DNA from: Beduinella massiliensis
Lineage (GTDB): Bacteria > Bacillota > Clostridia > Christensenellales > Aristaeellaceae
Length of the DNA: 64,000 bases
Direction: 5' to 3'
Assembly: GCF_900199405.1 (NCBI RefSeq)
Contig: NZ_LT963429.1
Coordinates: forward strand, 1 to 64,000
The notes under the pieces were generated by a model that was not told the origin of the DNA, did no database searches, and saw only the letters and a program-made list of their open reading frames with translations. The position numbers and the translations under genes were made by a program. Shown here one piece after another: positions 16,278 to 23,290 of this stretch (position 1 is the first letter of the stretch; each line of letters begins with the position of its first letter).

Positions 16278-16351
16278 ATCGCCCCCTCCTTCCCCTGGGA
16301 AACGCAAAAAAGGCCGCGCGGGGCGGCCCTGAAAAGCGGAAAATCGTTCAT
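16274..16351 (-). CDS. candidate 25-residue leader peptide (attenuator)
   Basis: This small ORF starts at ATG 16351, eight bases after a perfect AGGAGG (16365-16360), and ends in a TGA that overlaps the downstream glycosyltransferase ATG. The peptide starts MNDFPLFRAAPRGLFC. The stem-loop and T-run of an intrinsic terminator lie inside codons 8-15, so ribosomes on this ORF should prevent the hairpin forming. A promoter begins immediately upstream. This is the layout of a translation-dependent antitermination leader. The alternative is that the terminator serves the upstream chromate genes and the ORF is chance. Confidence 0.5.
   Translation of the reverse strand: MNDFPLFRAAPRGLFCVSQGKEGAI
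16306..16328 (-). terminator. intrinsic terminator inside the leader ORF
   Basis: Read on the minus strand, a 6-bp stem (GGCCGC/GCGGCC, loop of 5) is followed directly by TTTTTT. It lies between the promoter at 16376-16404 and the glycosyltransferase start. Confidence 0.75.
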
Positions 16352-16375
16352 TCGCTTCGCCTCCTGTGATACTTC

Positions 16376-16404
16376 ATTGTAGCATAGGAGGGCGCGCAAT
16401 TCAA
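16376..16404 (-). promoter_or_regulatory. sigma-A promoter for leader and glycosyltransferase operon
   Basis: TTGAAT (16404-16399), a 17-nt spacer and TACAAT (16381-16376) with an upstream TG make an extended promoter. Its -35 overlaps the stop codon of the chromate transporter gene. Confidence 0.7.
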
Positions 16405-16970
16405 GCGAGGCCCGTGACGAGGTAGAGCAGCGTGCCCACGACGCCGCTGCCCAGGATGACGCCTACGGCGCTGACCTTCCATTTCCTGAGCAGGAACAGG
16501 CACGCGGCGAAGAGCAGCGCCTCGATGACGTGGAAGTTCGAGAGCTGCAGGGCGTCCATGCCGGCGCGGAAGACGCCGAGCAGCAGGATGGAGAGCCCCG
16601 CGGCGGCGATCAGGGCGACCACGGCGGGGCGCAGCGCGCCGAGCACGATCTGCACGCCGGAGACGCTGCGGTAGCGGTAGTACACGTAGGCGAGGATCAG
16701 GCAGATGCAAAACGACGGCAGCATGCAGCCCAGCGTGCAGGCCAGCGCGCCGTGAATGCCGGCGCAGCGCATGCCCACGAACGTGGCGGAATTGATCGCG
16801 ATGGGCCCGGGCGTCATCTCCGCGATGGTGATGAGGTCGGAAAACTCCGCGAGCGTGAGCAGGTGCAGCCGCTCCACGATCTGGCTCTGGATGAGCGGGA
16901 TGGCGGCGTAGCCCCCGCCGACGCTGAACAGGCCGATCTGAAAGAAGCTGAAAAAGAGGTCAAGCAGCAT
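16401..16970 (-). CDS. chromate transporter, single-domain CHR protein (second of pair)
   Basis: This 189-residue CHR-family membrane protein carries the diagnostic FFQIGLFSVGGGYAAIPLIQ and MTPGPIAINSATFVG motifs. Full-length ChrA has two such domains; here, as in many Firmicutes, they are split over two genes and the products should form a heterodimer. Despite the name, many such proteins may transport other oxyanions or have other roles. It overlaps the upstream partner gene by 11 bases, implying translational coupling. It lies in an apparent operon with a siroheme reductase gene. Confidence 0.9.
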   Translation of the reverse strand: MLLDLFFSFFQIGLFSVGGGYAAIPLIQSQIVERLHLLTLAEFSDLITIAEMTPGPIAINSATFVGMRCAGIHGALACTLGCMLPSFCICLILAYVYYRYRSVSGVQIVLGALRPAVVALIAAAGLSILLLGVFRAGMDALQLSNFHVIEALLFAACLFLLRKWKVSAVGVILGSGVVGTLLYLVTGLA

Positions 16971-17556
16971 GCGTCCTGCCTCCCTTCGAGCGCCCGCGCA
17001 GCCAGGCGGCCAGCGCCTCCGCGAGGCCGATCGCGAGGCAGCAGAGGATGAGGGTCATCGCGCTCACGTGAAAGAAGACCGTCAGCACGAAGGCGCAAAG
17101 CATCATGCCGATGTAGAGCGCGCGCCGCGTGCGGCACACGTTTGCCGTCAGGTTGATGACCACGTCGAAGATGACCGCCGCGACGCCCGCGCGCATGACC
17201 TGCAGCGCGATGGCGATGTAGCGGTTTTCCCGGAACTGCGTGTAGAAGACGGAGATGACCGAGATGATGACGAGCGGCGGCAGGGCCGAGGCCAGCGCGG
17301 CCACCAGCGCGCCCACGATGCCGCACACGCGGTAGCCGAGGATGACCGCGGCGTTGATCATGATCGGCCCGGGGGAGGACTGGGCGATGGCGGTGATGTC
17401 CAGCATCTCGTCCTCTTCCAGCCAGCCCAGGTCCTCCACGAACTTCTTCTTCATCAGGGTGACGATCACGAACCCCCCGCCGAACGTAAACGCGCTGAGC
17501 GTGAGCAGGGAGAGGAACAGCCGCGGCAGCCGCGCGGCGCGGGACGTTTGACCCAT
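16960..17556 (-). CDS. chromate transporter, single-domain CHR protein (first of pair)
   Basis: This 198-residue partner of the downstream gene starts with a cytoplasmic leader and then LLTLSAFTFGGGFVIVTLMK, the CHR domain signature, followed by QSSPGPIMINAAVILGY. About six membrane helices are present. Start ATG 17556 follows AGGAAAGGGG. It begins 43 bp after the siroheme reductase gene in the same direction, with no terminator between, so the three genes may form one operon handling an oxyanion such as sulfite, sulfate or chromate. The substrate link is inference. Confidence 0.9.
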   Translation of the reverse strand: MGQTSRAARLPRLFLSLLTLSAFTFGGGFVIVTLMKKKFVEDLGWLEEDEMLDITAIAQSSPGPIMINAAVILGYRVCGIVGALVAALASALPPLVIISVISVFYTQFRENRYIAIALQVMRAGVAAVIFDVVINLTANVCRTRRALYIGMMLCAFVLTVFFHVSAMTLILCCLAIGLAEALAAWLRGRSKGGRTHAA

Positions 17557-17599
17557 GGTAAAGGCCCCTTTCCTACGGTGCTATGCGGATGGGCGCGCC

Positions 17600-18967
17600 T
17601 CAGCAGGTCGCCCCGCCGACGACCCGGCGGCCCAGGATCTCCTCGCGGCGCGTGAGCAGCTCGCCGCTCAGAATCTGGCGCTCGGCCTCGTCAAACGAGA
17701 TGCGTGCGACGGTGTCCGCGAAGCGCTCGCCCGTCAAGCCCTGGTCGCGGAAGAGCAGGATCGCGCTCTCGACGGCGAGCAGCACCTCCTCCTCGCTCAG
17801 GAAGAGGTGGCGCAGCGCGCGTCCCTGGGCGAACGCCTTGCCCCAGCGCCCGCCGATCAGCACGCGGTAGCCCGGGCGCGCGGCGTCGTTCAGCTTGAAG
17901 ACGCACTTGCCGATGCAGCGCCCGCAGCTGTTGCAGCGCTCCGTGTCGATGACGGCGCGCGCGTCCGCGAGGCCGCGCCGCGCCGCCGCGCCCACGGGGC
18001 AGGCGTCGATCAGCGTGCACTTGCCGCAGGCGCGGCAGCGGTCCGCGTCGAAGAGCGGCACCCGCGCGCCCACGATGCCCAGGTCGTTCAGGTCGGGCTT
18101 GACGCAGTTGTTCGGGCAGCCGCCGACCGCGATCTTGAACTTGTGCGGCAGCTGCACGTCCCGGTAGCCCTCGTAAAAGCGGCGGTGAATCTTTTCCGAA
18201 AGCGCGTAGGTATCGATCAGCCCGTACTGGCAGGTCGTGCCCTTGCAGGAGACGACGGGCCGCACCTTCGAGCCCGTGCCGCCCGTTTCGAGCCCCGCCT
18301 CCCCGACGAACGCGCGGAAGGCGTCGATCTGGCCATAGGGCACGCCCGTGACCTCCAACGTGAGGCGCGTGGTCATAACGACGTGGCCGTCGCCGAAGCG
18401 CTCCGCCGCGTGGGCCACGCAGGCCATCTCGTGCGCCGTGACGCGGCCGTTGCGCGTGATGATGCGCGCGTTGAAGCGCCCGGTGCCCTTGTTATGCAGG
18501 AAGCCCATGCCCTTCACCCGCTTGATCTCCTCGGGCGGGACGGCGGCGTCTTCCTTCTTTTCGATCAGCCCGTTTTCGAGCAGGTAGCGCTCCAGCACCT
18601 GCGCGGCCAGCAGGACGGTCTTCAGGCACCGGTCGCCGTTTTCCTCGAAGTAGCGCGCCTTGAGCGACGCGCAGTCCCGGCTGCCCAGCTCGCGCTCGAA
18701 GCGGGCCACGAGCGCGGCGCAGCGCTCCTTGAAGCCCTCGGTCGCGTGCGCGCGGCCCTCGACCGCCACGCGGCCCAGCACGGCCAGCGCGCCCGCCAGC
18801 GCCCCGCAGGTGCCCCCGCACCCCATGCCGCCGCCGAAAGCCGCGATCAGCTTCGCGTCCCCGTCGGAAAGGTTCAGCCCGTATTCCTCGTTTGCCGCGC
18901 GCAGGATGGTTTCCGCGCAGTTGTTGTCCTCTTCCAGATAGATGCGCGCGATGCGCTGCTTCTCCAT
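17600..18967 (-). CDS. C-GCAxxG-C-C domain fused to a nitrite/sulfite reductase-like siroheme protein
   Basis: This 455-residue fusion has an N-terminal C-GCAxxG-C-C domain of about 140 residues (FGGGMGCGGTCGALAGALAV; later Cys at the DRCLKT site). The C-terminal part (about 145-455) has the nitrite/sulfite reductase layout: CKGTTC and GGCPNNC for the siroheme-[4Fe-4S] centre, then two ferredoxin-type clusters (CRACGKCTLIDACPVG and CNSCGRCIGKCVF). It resembles small anaerobic sulfite reductases (AsrC-like). Start ATG 18967 follows GGAGGT. It would reduce sulfite or a related substrate in the cytoplasm with electrons from ferredoxin. The fusion may let the Cys-rich domain deliver electrons or a metal; that is inference. 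Confidence 0.88.
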   Translation of the reverse strand: MEKQRIARIYLEEDNNCAETILRAANEEYGLNLSDGDAKLIAAFGGGMGCGGTCGALAGALAVLGRVAVEGRAHATEGFKERCAALVARFERELGSRDCASLKARYFEENGDRCLKTVLLAAQVLERYLLENGLIEKKEDAAVPPEEIKRVKGMGFLHNKGTGRFNARIITRNGRVTAHEMACVAHAAERFGDGHVVMTTRLTLEVTGVPYGQIDAFRAFVGEAGLETGGTGSKVRPVVSCKGTTCQYGLIDTYALSEKIHRRFYEGYRDVQLPHKFKIAVGGCPNNCVKPDLNDLGIVGARVPLFDADRCRACGKCTLIDACPVGAAARRGLADARAVIDTERCNSCGRCIGKCVFKLNDAARPGYRVLIGGRWGKAFAQGRALRHLFLSEEEVLLAVESAILLFRDQGLTGERFADTVARISFDEAERQILSGELLTRREEILGRRVVGGATC

Positions 18968-19007
18968 ACGTACCTCCGTCGATCCTTTTGTTTCAGTCGC
19001 CTATCCA

Positions 19008-19035
19008 TTATACGCGAAAACCTCCTGCCCGTAAA
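19008..19035 (-). promoter_or_regulatory. promoter of the siroheme reductase operon
   Basis: A perfect TATAAT -10 (19013-19008) with TTTACG 16 nt upstream (19035-19030) lies about 40 bp before the start codon. Confidence 0.55.
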
Positions 19036-19091
19036 ATATGGATTTGAAATGGGTTCCATAGGGATAAAGGTATGGGGCGCTGGCCGAAGGA

Positions 19092-20060
19092 TTATTTGTC
19101 CGGGGGGCGGACGCCGCCCGTGGGGCGGACGCCGCCCGTGGGACGGACACCGTCCGTGGGGCGGGCACCGTCCGGGGGACGGACGCCGCCCGTGGGACGG
19201 ACACCGTCCGCGAGGTAGGCCCGGAGCGCGAGGCTCAGAAAGCGGGCGGCGCCCTCGCCGTACTTGCGGTCGGTCACCTCGATGTACAGGGGGTTCGAGG
19301 CGTAGGCCTCCGCCATCGTCTGGGCGTATTCGCCCATGTCGAGGCCCCGGCTGCCCTCCTCGTTGAGGGCGAGCAGCTCGCGCAGCGCCGCCTGCACCGC
19401 TTCGTCCGCGGGGTCGCGCGTCAGGTCGGCCGTGAGCTTCCGCGTCCGCGCGTCCGTCTCCTCTATAAGCTCCTGCGCGCGCTCCTTCGTGACCGCCGGG
19501 CCGTCCTCCAAAAAGGTCTTCAAGCTCTTTTCCATGGCCTGGGCGTAGCGCCCGGCGTCGCCGTACTGGGCAAGCGCGCCGTCCGCCATCTCGGCCTGGC
19601 GCTGCCGGAGGTCCGATGCCATCTCGTCAAACTGTTCCATGCTGCCGAAGCGGCGGACGATCTCGTCCGCGTGGGTCTTTTTAAAGCTTTCGAGCATCCG
19701 AAAGTACGCGCTCATGTCAAATTCCGCAAAGCTCATGCAAGGTTCTCCCTTCAATAATCGGTCTATGAGGTGAAGCAGGCCGCTCAGGCGCTCGCGCTTG
19801 AGGGTAAGCAGCTCGCGCTGCGCGCGCAGCGCCGCGGAGCGGTCGAAGTGGGGGTCCTTCAGGATCGCCTGGATTTCCTTTAGCTTGAACCCAAGCTCCC
19901 TGAAAAAGAGGATTTGCTGAAGCGTTTCCAGCGCGGCCTCGTCGTAGAGGCGGTAACCGCCCTCGCCCGCCCGCGCGGGGCACAGCAGGCCGATGTCGTC
20001 GTAGTATTGCAGCGTGCGTACGCTGACGCCCGTGAGCGCCGAAACCTGTTTTACCGTCAT
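19092..20060 (-). CDS. MerR family regulator of the TipA type with a repeat-extended C-terminus
   Basis: This 322-residue regulator has an N-terminal MerR winged helix (TVKQVSALTGVSVRTLQYYD, then ARAGEGGYRLYDE), a dimerisation coiled coil (about 75-120) and a C-terminal TipAS domain (about 145-285) of the kind that binds thiopeptide-like ligands. The last ~37 residues are a hexapeptide repeat (GVRPTG/GVRPPD) encoded by six 18-bp DNA units, not part of TipAS. It should activate its own promoter, which has the distorted 19-bp spacer typical of MerR targets (20122-20152). No exporter gene lies directly beside it, so its other targets are elsewhere. Confidence 0.9.
   Translation of the reverse strand: MTVKQVSALTGVSVRTLQYYDDIGLLCPARAGEGGYRLYDEAALETLQQILFFRELGFKLKEIQAILKDPHFDRSAALRAQRELLTLKRERLSGLLHLIDRLLKGEPCMSFAEFDMSAYFRMLESFKKTHADEIVRRFGSMEQFDEMASDLRQRQAEMADGALAQYGDAGRYAQAMEKSLKTFLEDGPAVTKERAQELIEETDARTRKLTADLTRDPADEAVQAALRELLALNEEGSRGLDMGEYAQTMAEAYASNPLYIEVTDRKYGEGAARFLSLALRAYLADGVRPTGGVRPPDGARPTDGVRPTGGVRPTGGVRPPDK
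19104..19211. repeat. 18-bp tandem hairpin repeat at the 3' end of the MerR gene
   Basis: Six units of 18 bp each contain a 6-bp stem with a 3-nt loop. Units 1-2 use GGGCGG/CCGCCC and units 3 and 6 use GGACGG/CCGTCC, i.e. compensatory changes; units 4 and 5 mix the two arms. The unit length and design match the repeat at 13725-13868, though the sequence differs. Confidence 0.88.
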
Positions 20061-20121
20061 GCTGTTCGCGCCTTTCTTTCCCGCCGGGCCCGGCGGGGGA
20101 GTGTGATCCGGATCTGAGATT

Positions 20122-20152
20122 ACTTTACCCTATCACGTGGCGTGAGGGTCAA
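20122..20152 (-). promoter_or_regulatory. MerR-type operator-promoter with 19-bp spacer
   Basis: On the minus strand TTGACC (20152-20147) and TAAAGT (20127-20122) are separated by 19 bp. The spacer is filled by an imperfect dyad (ACCCTCACG...ACGTGATAGGGT), the classic site for MerR activators that untwist an overlong spacer. This predicts autoregulation. Confidence 0.75.
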
Positions 20153-20218
20153 TCCCCTTTTTGCACTTTTTTGCGGATTGGAGAAGATTTCCTGCCTTCT
20201 TTGGCCCGCCCGGCAGAC

Positions 20219-20248
20219 AAAAAAACCGTCCCGGAAAAACCGGGACGG
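20219..20248 (-). terminator. intrinsic terminator of the SGNH hydrolase gene
   Basis: CCGTCCCGG/CCGGGACGG stem with a 5-nt loop, followed on the minus strand by seven Ts. Confidence 0.9.
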
Positions 20249-20287
20249 GGAGAAAGGAGGGTTCAGGCGCCGCGCCCACCGGGGCCG

Positions 20288-20965
20288 TCAGATCGTCGCC
20301 AGCCGCGCCCTGGCCGCGCCCGCCATCAGCGCGTGCCCCTTGGCGTTGGGGTGAATGCCGTCCGCGCACATCAGCGAGGGCAGATCGCCCGCCTGCAAAA
20401 ACGCGTCCCGCAGGTCGAACAGCGCGCTGCCCGTGCGCGAAGCCACCGCGTACACCGCGTCCGCGTAGCGCTCCTGCCAGCGGTAGATGTGCTCCACGTC
20501 GCCCAGGTAGCGCAGCACCGCCTGCGCGTCGAGCCCGCGCGTCACCCAGTCGAAGTAGCGCTGCGCGCAAAGCGGCGGCGGCGTCACCAGCACCGGCCGC
20601 ATGCCGCCCGCCCGCGCCCGCTGCGCCAGGGCCGTCAGCCGCTCGCGGAACTCGTCCAGCGGCACCTTCGCCTCGTGCGCGGCCTCCGGCGCGGCGGCCA
20701 CCGCCTTCCAGTCCAGGTCGCAGTCGTTGCCCCCGAACTCGATCACCGCGAGCGCCCCCGGCGAGAGGACGTCCGGCGTCATCTCCTCCTCGCCCCCGGC
20801 GCTCGTCAGCCCCATGCGGGCGCGGTTGTCCACCGGGATGCCCAGCATCCGGGAGAGCGCCGTGACGAAGTTGTCGCGCAGGATCGCATAGCGCCCCCGC
20901 GTCTCGTCAAAAATAACGCCCTTGAAGATCGAATCGCCCCATATCGTAATCTTGCCATCGTACAT
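20288..20965 (-). CDS. SGNH/GDSL-family hydrolase
   Basis: This 225-residue cytoplasmic esterase/lipase-like protein has the SGNH blocks: GDSIF near the N-terminus (nucleophile Ser), an Asn/Gly block EFGGNDCD, and the C-terminal DGIHPN with the catalytic Asp and His. Members hydrolyse esters such as acylated carbohydrates or lipids. ATG 20965 (MYDGK) is chosen because GTGGAG precedes it; GTG 20980 is an alternative adding five residues. It has its own TTGACA/TAATAT promoter and terminator, so it is monocistronic, and it is divergent from the DUF1836 gene. Confidence 0.88.
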   Translation of the reverse strand: MYDGKITIWGDSIFKGVIFDETRGRYAILRDNFVTALSRMLGIPVDNRARMGLTSAGGEEEMTPDVLSPGALAVIEFGGNDCDLDWKAVAAAPEAAHEAKVPLDEFRERLTALAQRARAGGMRPVLVTPPPLCAQRYFDWVTRGLDAQAVLRYLGDVEHIYRWQERYADAVYAVASRTGSALFDLRDAFLQAGDLPSLMCADGIHPNAKGHALMAGAARARLATI

Positions 20966-21000
20966 GGTTATCAGCTCCACATAATCTAGTATTTAATATT

Positions 21001-21029
21001 ATATTACATCGTATTATATTCCATGTCAA
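21001..21029 (-). promoter_or_regulatory. promoter of the SGNH hydrolase gene
   Basis: TTGACA (21029-21024), 17-nt spacer, TAATAT (21006-21001) in an AT-rich patch. Confidence 0.7.
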
Positions 21030-21047
21030 GCCTTTTTAAACTCGTCC

Positions 21048-21076
21048 TTTTCATTTTCTACATTCCATGATATACT
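21048..21076 (+). promoter_or_regulatory. promoter of the DUF1836 gene
   Basis: TTTTCA (21048-21053), 17-nt spacer and TATACT (21071-21076), 22 bp before the ATG. Confidence 0.5.
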
Positions 21077-21097
21077 AAAGGCGATGGGGGGAAAGAA

Positions 21098-21613
21098 ATG
21101 CAGGATGTTGCGATGTTGCCGAACCTGAAAGGCGTGCTGGAAAGCATCCCCGCACCATGGGATCAGCTGCCGGATCTGGGGCTGTACATGGATCAGGTCA
21201 TCACATACGTGGAGCGTCAGTTCAGCCCCATGCGCCCGGGGCGCGAAGACCGGCTGCTGACGAGCGCGATGATCAATAACTACGTCAAGGCGGGGCTGAT
21301 GCCGCGCCCGGTGGGCAAGAAGTACGAGCGGCCGCACCTGGCGGTGCTGCTGATGATCTGCACGCTCAAGCAGTCGATGAGCATGGATTCCATCGCGCAC
21401 CTGCTGCGGATGCCGCAGGAGGGCGGCGAGGCGGACATCCGCGCGCTGTACGAGACGTTCCGCGCCGCGCAGGAGGAGATGCAGCGGGTGATCCGCGAGA
21501 ACCTGACGCTGGCGCGGGGGCGCTCCGGGGCGCTGCGCTTTGCGCTGGCGGCGGCGCTGTGCCGCATGGCGGCGGACGCGACGGCGGCGCAGCAGGACGG
21601 CGCGGAGGTCTGA
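21098..21613 (+). CDS. DUF1836 domain-containing protein
   Basis: This 171-residue protein has the DUF1836 pattern: LYMDQVITYVERQF, then LLTSAMINNYVKAGLMPRPVGKKYERPHLAVLL. The arrangement resembles a MerR-like winged helix (NNYVKAGLMPRP parallels the MerR 'YE-GLL-P' wing), so a DNA-binding regulatory role is often assumed but not proven. Start ATG 21098 follows GGGGGGAAAG. It is short and soluble, and probably monocistronic. Confidence 0.9.
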   Translation: MQDVAMLPNLKGVLESIPAPWDQLPDLGLYMDQVITYVERQFSPMRPGREDRLLTSAMINNYVKAGLMPRPVGKKYERPHLAVLLMICTLKQSMSMDSIAHLLRMPQEGGEADIRALYETFRAAQEEMQRVIRENLTLARGRSGALRFALAAALCRMAADATAAQQDGAEV

Positions 21614-21669
21614 GCGCCCAAGCGGCCCTATAATAAGGAAGCGCGGCCCTGACCCGGGGGCGATTTACA

Positions 21670-21698
21670 TTGACACGCGCAGGCTTTCATGATACATT
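21670..21698 (+). promoter_or_regulatory. promoter of the nitroreductase-like gene
   Basis: Perfect TTGACA (21670-21675), 17-nt spacer and TACATT (21693-21698), about 40 bp before the start. Confidence 0.7.
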
Positions 21699-21739
21699 AA
21701 TTCATGGCATTTTTTTATCAACTCGGAGGAATGAAACCG

Positions 21740-22456
21740 ATGTTTGAAATCAAGCTCGAAAAGCGCTGGTGCGACGCGGTGTACGCCCGCACCGCCGTGC
21801 GCACCTTTACCGGCGACCCGACGGACGAGCAGCTCGACCGCCTGGGGGAAGCGGCCCGCAAGTTCTCCTGGCAGGGCATCCGCATCCGTCTCTTCCGCGG
21901 CCCGGGCATGCGCGGGACGATCAAGGGGACGAACGTGTACGCGGTCGTCCTGATGAAGAAGGGCACGCCGCCGGAGCTGCAGGGCTTTTACGGCGAGGCG
22001 CTGGTGCTCGAGGCCGTGAGCATGGGCCTGGGCACCTGCTGGCTGGGCACCTACTATAAGGGCGTCGTGCAGCAGGCCGCGAAGCCCGAGAGCGACGAGA
22101 GCGTGACCGCGATCATCGCCATCGGCCAGTGCGTCGAGCAGACCTTCGCGCCCAAGCGCAAGGCGCTGGAAGACCTGACGGGCATGCAGCCCGCCGAGCT
22201 GGCGCAGCTCAAGGACTGGCAGCGCGCCGCGCTGGACGCCGCGCGCGTGGCTCCTAGCGCCATGAACCAGCAGCCGTGGCGCTTTTCGGCGGACGCGCAG
22301 AGCGTGACCCTCCTGCCGCGCCCCGCGATCCTGACGAAGAAGTACGCGCCCATCGACTGCGGCATCGCCATGCTGCACATGGCCGTCGGCGCGTACAGCG
22401 CGGGCCGCGAGGGCACGTGGAAGACGACCGACGTGGGCTACGCCTACCGCTGCTGA
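21740..22456 (+). CDS. nitroreductase family protein
   Basis: This 238-residue FMN-dependent nitroreductase-fold protein has the N-terminal YARTAVRTFTGDPTDEQL (FMN phosphate binding), a central GLGTCWLGTYY motif and a C-terminal SAMNQQPWRF block that packs on the flavin. The two halves look like the duplicated 'TM1586-like' NADH-oxidase/nitroreductase subfamily. Members reduce nitro compounds, quinones or related substrates with NAD(P)H; the natural substrate here is unknown. Start ATG 21740 has CGGAGGA eight bases upstream; ATG 21731 would abut that site. It ends before a strong hairpin terminator. Confidence 0.88.
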   Translation: MFEIKLEKRWCDAVYARTAVRTFTGDPTDEQLDRLGEAARKFSWQGIRIRLFRGPGMRGTIKGTNVYAVVLMKKGTPPELQGFYGEALVLEAVSMGLGTCWLGTYYKGVVQQAAKPESDESVTAIIAIGQCVEQTFAPKRKALEDLTGMQPAELAQLKDWQRAALDAARVAPSAMNQQPWRFSADAQSVTLLPRPAILTKKYAPIDCGIAMLHMAVGAYSAGREGTWKTTDVGYAYRC

Positions 22457-22491
22457 GCTCCAGGGCGCGGGTTCCTGCGCAAAGATCAAAG

Positions 22492-22528
22492 AAGCCGGCG
22501 CTGCCATTCAAGGCAGCGCCGGCTTTTG
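22492..22528. terminator. intrinsic terminator
   Basis: GCCGGCGCTGCC (22494-22505) pairs with GGCAGCGCCGGC (22512-22523), then TTTT. It separates the nitroreductase gene from the convergent secreted-protein gene. Confidence 0.85.
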
Positions 22529-22538
22529 CGTGGCGCGG

Positions 22539-23276
22539 TCATTCGGCCTCCCAATGGGAGGTGGTGATCTTTCCCGTTCCGTCGCAGGCCGGGCACCTTC
22601 CGGTGCCGCCGCAGTGGGAACAGGTCTGGGTCTCGCCCACCCGCAGGCCGGGGGTCTTTTTGCTTCCCTTGCAGACGAAGCAGCTCCCCCGTCCAAGACA
22701 GGCGGCGCAGTCCTTTTCTTCGGTCACCTGAACCAGGCGCGGCGTGCGCGATTCCTGCGCGGGCGCGGCGGTCTTAGCGGGAACAGCCAGAGGGGGCGCG
22801 TCCGTCTCTTCCGCCCCGCCCAGGCAGCCGGACGGGGGAAAGGCGAGGCTGCAGGCGGCATACCGCTCCCCATCGCCGGGCATATAGGTGAAGAGGTAGC
22901 GCTCCGCGTACCGCTCGGGCTCGAAGAGCCAGCGCAGCGTGCCGCTGCTTCGGGGCGGCACGATCAGCGGGCCGTCCTCCCGCTTCCAACCGCCTTCGCC
23001 CCTGGCGTTGAGCGCCTCGCCGGCATAGGTGGGGTTGGCATCCAGGTCGAGGAGGACAAAGTCGTCCATCAACAGCGTGACGGATTCTTCCGTCGGGTTG
23101 CCAATGAACAGGTCCACCGAGACGTTCCTGTCCGCAAGGCGCGCCTGCTCGACGCGCAGGTCCAGCGGTCCCTCCGTGACGAGCTCGCCCACCTCGTAAT
23201 AGACGGCGTCCGCGGCAAGCGACAGGGAGGGAAGCAGACACAGGGCCAGCAGAAGACGCCACATCCTCGAGCGCAT
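22539..23276 (-). CDS. secreted protein with DnaJ-type cysteine repeats at the C-terminus
   Basis: This 245-residue protein has a signal peptide (MRSRMWRLLLALCLLPSLSL, cleaved near AADA). Residues 25-150 form a beta-rich domain of unknown family, and the C-terminus carries four CxxC knuckles (CAACLGRGSC, CKGSKKTPG, CSHCGGTGRC, CDGTGK) like the zinc-binding CxxCxGxG repeats of DnaJ. DnaJ-like zinc domains are normally cytoplasmic, so an exported copy is odd. It is 14 bp downstream of another secreted-protein gene in the same direction, suggesting a two-gene operon. Function unknown. Confidence 0.8.
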   Translation of the reverse strand: MRSRMWRLLLALCLLPSLSLAADAVYYEVGELVTEGPLDLRVEQARLADRNVSVDLFIGNPTEESVTLLMDDFVLLDLDANPTYAGEALNARGEGGWKREDGPLIVPPRSSGTLRWLFEPERYAERYLFTYMPGDGERYAACSLAFPPSGCLGGAEETDAPPLAVPAKTAAPAQESRTPRLVQVTEEKDCAACLGRGSCFVCKGSKKTPGLRVGETQTCSHCGGTGRCPACDGTGKITTSHWEAE

Positions 23277-23290
23277 GCGATCGCCCTCCT

